From Gnetum montanum (taxonomy: Eukaryota; Streptophyta; Gnetopsida; Gnetales; Gnetaceae): a stretch of 59,175 nt of DNA. Made by a program: the position numbers and the translations under genes. Position 1 is the stretch's first letter. Each line of letters opens with the position of its first letter. The stretch covers positions 64,001 to 123,175 of the forward strand of contig MNCI01004704.1 in assembly GCA_015680685.1 (NCBI GenBank), read 5' to 3'. Below are positions 57,630 to 59,175 of this stretch, piece by piece. A model generated the notes under the pieces. It saw only the letters and a program-made list of their open reading frames with translations, was not told the DNA's origin and ran no database searches.

Positions 57630-59152
57630 AATCTATGAGCAGGACAATGGCTCCTAAGAGGGAATGCACTCATCCAGTGCTTGCAAAGGTTGAGGAGGTG
57701 AAGAAGACCCTAGGGTATGCAACATAATCGCACATTGCAGTGCGGAAGAGCACACCGTTGACCCAGTAGGTTATGCTCCCTCTACTTTTTTTTGTTTTGT
57801 ATTTTCTGTTATTCTCTGCTTTTTTTTACGTCCTATTCGCTTTGCATCCATTCTTGGCTACCTGTGTTTTCTGTTGTCACGTCATTTTGGCCCTTGCATC
57901 GTCATTGTCACCATTTCGGTCATGGAAGATGCATAAACATTACGTCATAGTTGCATGTAAGGTCGCTTAAATCGCCACTGCCATGGTTGTCATAACCGCG
58001 AGGGCTCGAACAGTTTGAGTTACTTGACCTTTAAATGTCATAACGTAGAACCCTTAGGAGGGCTAGGCCAAGTGTGATGCGATAGTGCAACACGTGTTTT
58101 TCTAGGGCATGTTGTTAATTGTTCTATTGCTACGCTAGGCTATTTGCATGTTCTTGCTACGCTAGGCTTTCACGCCCTTGCTACGCTATGTGCGGGGAGG
58201 GGGTTATGCTATGTTGTATGCATAAACTGCTAGGCGTTGCTACGTTGCACATGTATTGCCCTTAGATATGATGCTAACATTTGCTGGTTATGTTGTGCAG
58301 GGTAGGGTTGAGGCCTAGGCTAATTGTTTTGGAAGTTAGAGGGGTCCTGTGTCATGTAAGTAGACCTGTGGCTAATGCTCCTCCTCCCCAGATACATATA
58401 GGAGACCGAGGTGTCTGGTTTAGGCAAGGGGCACAAGACTTCCTACGATTCCTCCTTGACCACTTCAACATGATCGTTTGGTCCTCCCTAGAAGAGGAGG
58501 AGGTAGCCGGCATAACAAAAGCCATTTTGCCTAGGGCAAGCCAAGGCATTTTGAGGTTTCTAACTGATGGAGCAATAGCGAGCGAGCAGGGAGAAGGATC
58601 CCGTCAGTGCCCAACAAGGTTAAGGCGCTTGGCCTAGATCTGGGAGATGATTGCGTATAGCTGCTACCACCATTTCAACACATTGTTCTTTGCACGTTTT
58701 ATGACGACGTGCTTCCAGAACCCCCAGGGAACTGTCTACTATGCTGGTAGGTGAGATTTGCAGCCTCGTTCTGCTTTGTTTATGCGACGTTGGCCATAGT
58801 GGCCTAATGCTAACAGCATGCGTTTGCTACCAAGTTCTTCATCAACAAAGATGGCGTCCATGACCTATCGGATTTACTAATCGTAGCACAACTAGCCCTA
58901 TAGGAGTTATCTTCTGCTGAGAACCTGTGGGCGGGCATGGTCGGTCAAAGCAAAGGTGAATACCACACCTATCCAAACATATATTCCATCCTCTACAATC
59001 AATGCAAGGGGCAGGGCTGGTTGGATGGGGAGTGGGCAAAACCCTTCAAACCGATCACAGTTGAACAAGTTCTAGTTGAGTTCCCACTGCCATATCGACC
59101 TGGTAGGTCGAGCGATGAGTGCCACATGTTTAAGTGTCTTTGCAATTTTTGA
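57630..59152 (+). pseudogene. FCP1/NIF-like HAD phosphatase-type segment, antisense to the TAT pol
   Basis: After an AG acceptor-like site at 58300 the frame reads RLIVLEVRGVLCHVSRP, then GDRGVWFRQGAQDFLRFLLDHFNMIVWSSLEEEEV (58300-58520). This has the layout of the FCP1/NIF domain: a Leu-x-Leu-D-x-N/D-G core, R-P-G...FL.F, and F.(I/V)(I/V)W(S/T)S. The first catalytic Asp is Glu here. Later frames give FNTLFF and FQNPQGTVYYAG (about 58674-58750) and, after another possible intron, ATKFFINKDGVHDLSD and KGEYHTYPNIYSIL (58818-59150). Stops and frame changes indicate decay. A TATA-like CATAAATAGG at about 57489 and an ATG at about 57634 (MSRTMAPKRE) may be its old 5' end. Confidence 0.48.
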
Positions 59153-59175
59153 ATTTCCTACGTTTTTGTGCTAAA

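Overview
The window is nuclear DNA of a repeat-rich seed plant. One intact plant-type receptor kinase gene with a short GT-AG intron is surrounded by long, decayed and nested LTR retrotransposons, a LINE remnant and two runs of unknown bases. A large-genome lineage such as a gymnosperm would fit, but nothing in the sequence fixes the species. There are no bacterial genes, operons or CRISPR arrays.

Left part (1-20.7 kb): 363-8099 is an almost ideally bounded minus-strand Athila-like Ty3/gypsy element. It has two LTRs, a CTTAG target-site duplication, a primer-binding site, a purine tract, and gag and protease remnants, but no reverse transcriptase or integrase. After 1.8 kb of AT-rich sequence comes a repeat (9.88-11.31 kb) that carries the end of a chromovirus-like pol. 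A second, older minus-strand Athila-like element follows (about 11.34-20.66 kb) with gag, protease, RT, RNase H, integrase and an extra ORF after pol, all broken.

Middle part (20.9-39.6 kb): a Ty1/copia-type element with gag but no pol (20.9-25.98 kb) abuts the integrase end of a third Athila-like element on the plus strand. That element appears to be split by a younger Ty3/gypsy insertion (about 28.6-35.16 kb), which has gag, protease and the integrase C-terminus but no RT. The Athila-like tail resumes at 35.16 kb with its post-pol ORF, purine tract and 3' LTR. The younger element's 3' LTR contains a 734-base gap.

Right part (39.6-59.2 kb): a LINE 3' remnant, then a second copy of the 9.88-11.31 kb repeat ending about 0.6 kb before the only convincing host gene. 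That gene is an LRR receptor-like kinase of 1108 residues (44347-47762, one 89-bp intron) with a non-RD catalytic loop, as in the LRR-XII immune receptors. After 2.5 kb of AT-rich sequence, base composition shifts sharply at about 50.28 kb into a minus-strand TAT/Ogre-lineage element with a dual RNase H pol. It has a palindrome-rich U3 and two arrays of a TTTAAGGTC-N6-GACC motif. Beyond its pol, and antisense to it, lies a decayed segment resembling an FCP1/NIF-type HAD phosphatase, possibly a captured host gene.

The best leads are the antisense FCP1-like segment beside the TAT pol, the motif arrays with constant flanks and a 6-nt variable centre, the palindromic U3 cluster, and the fact that three retroelements of different lineages have each kept gag while losing RT. 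No wholly new biological system is proven by this sequence.
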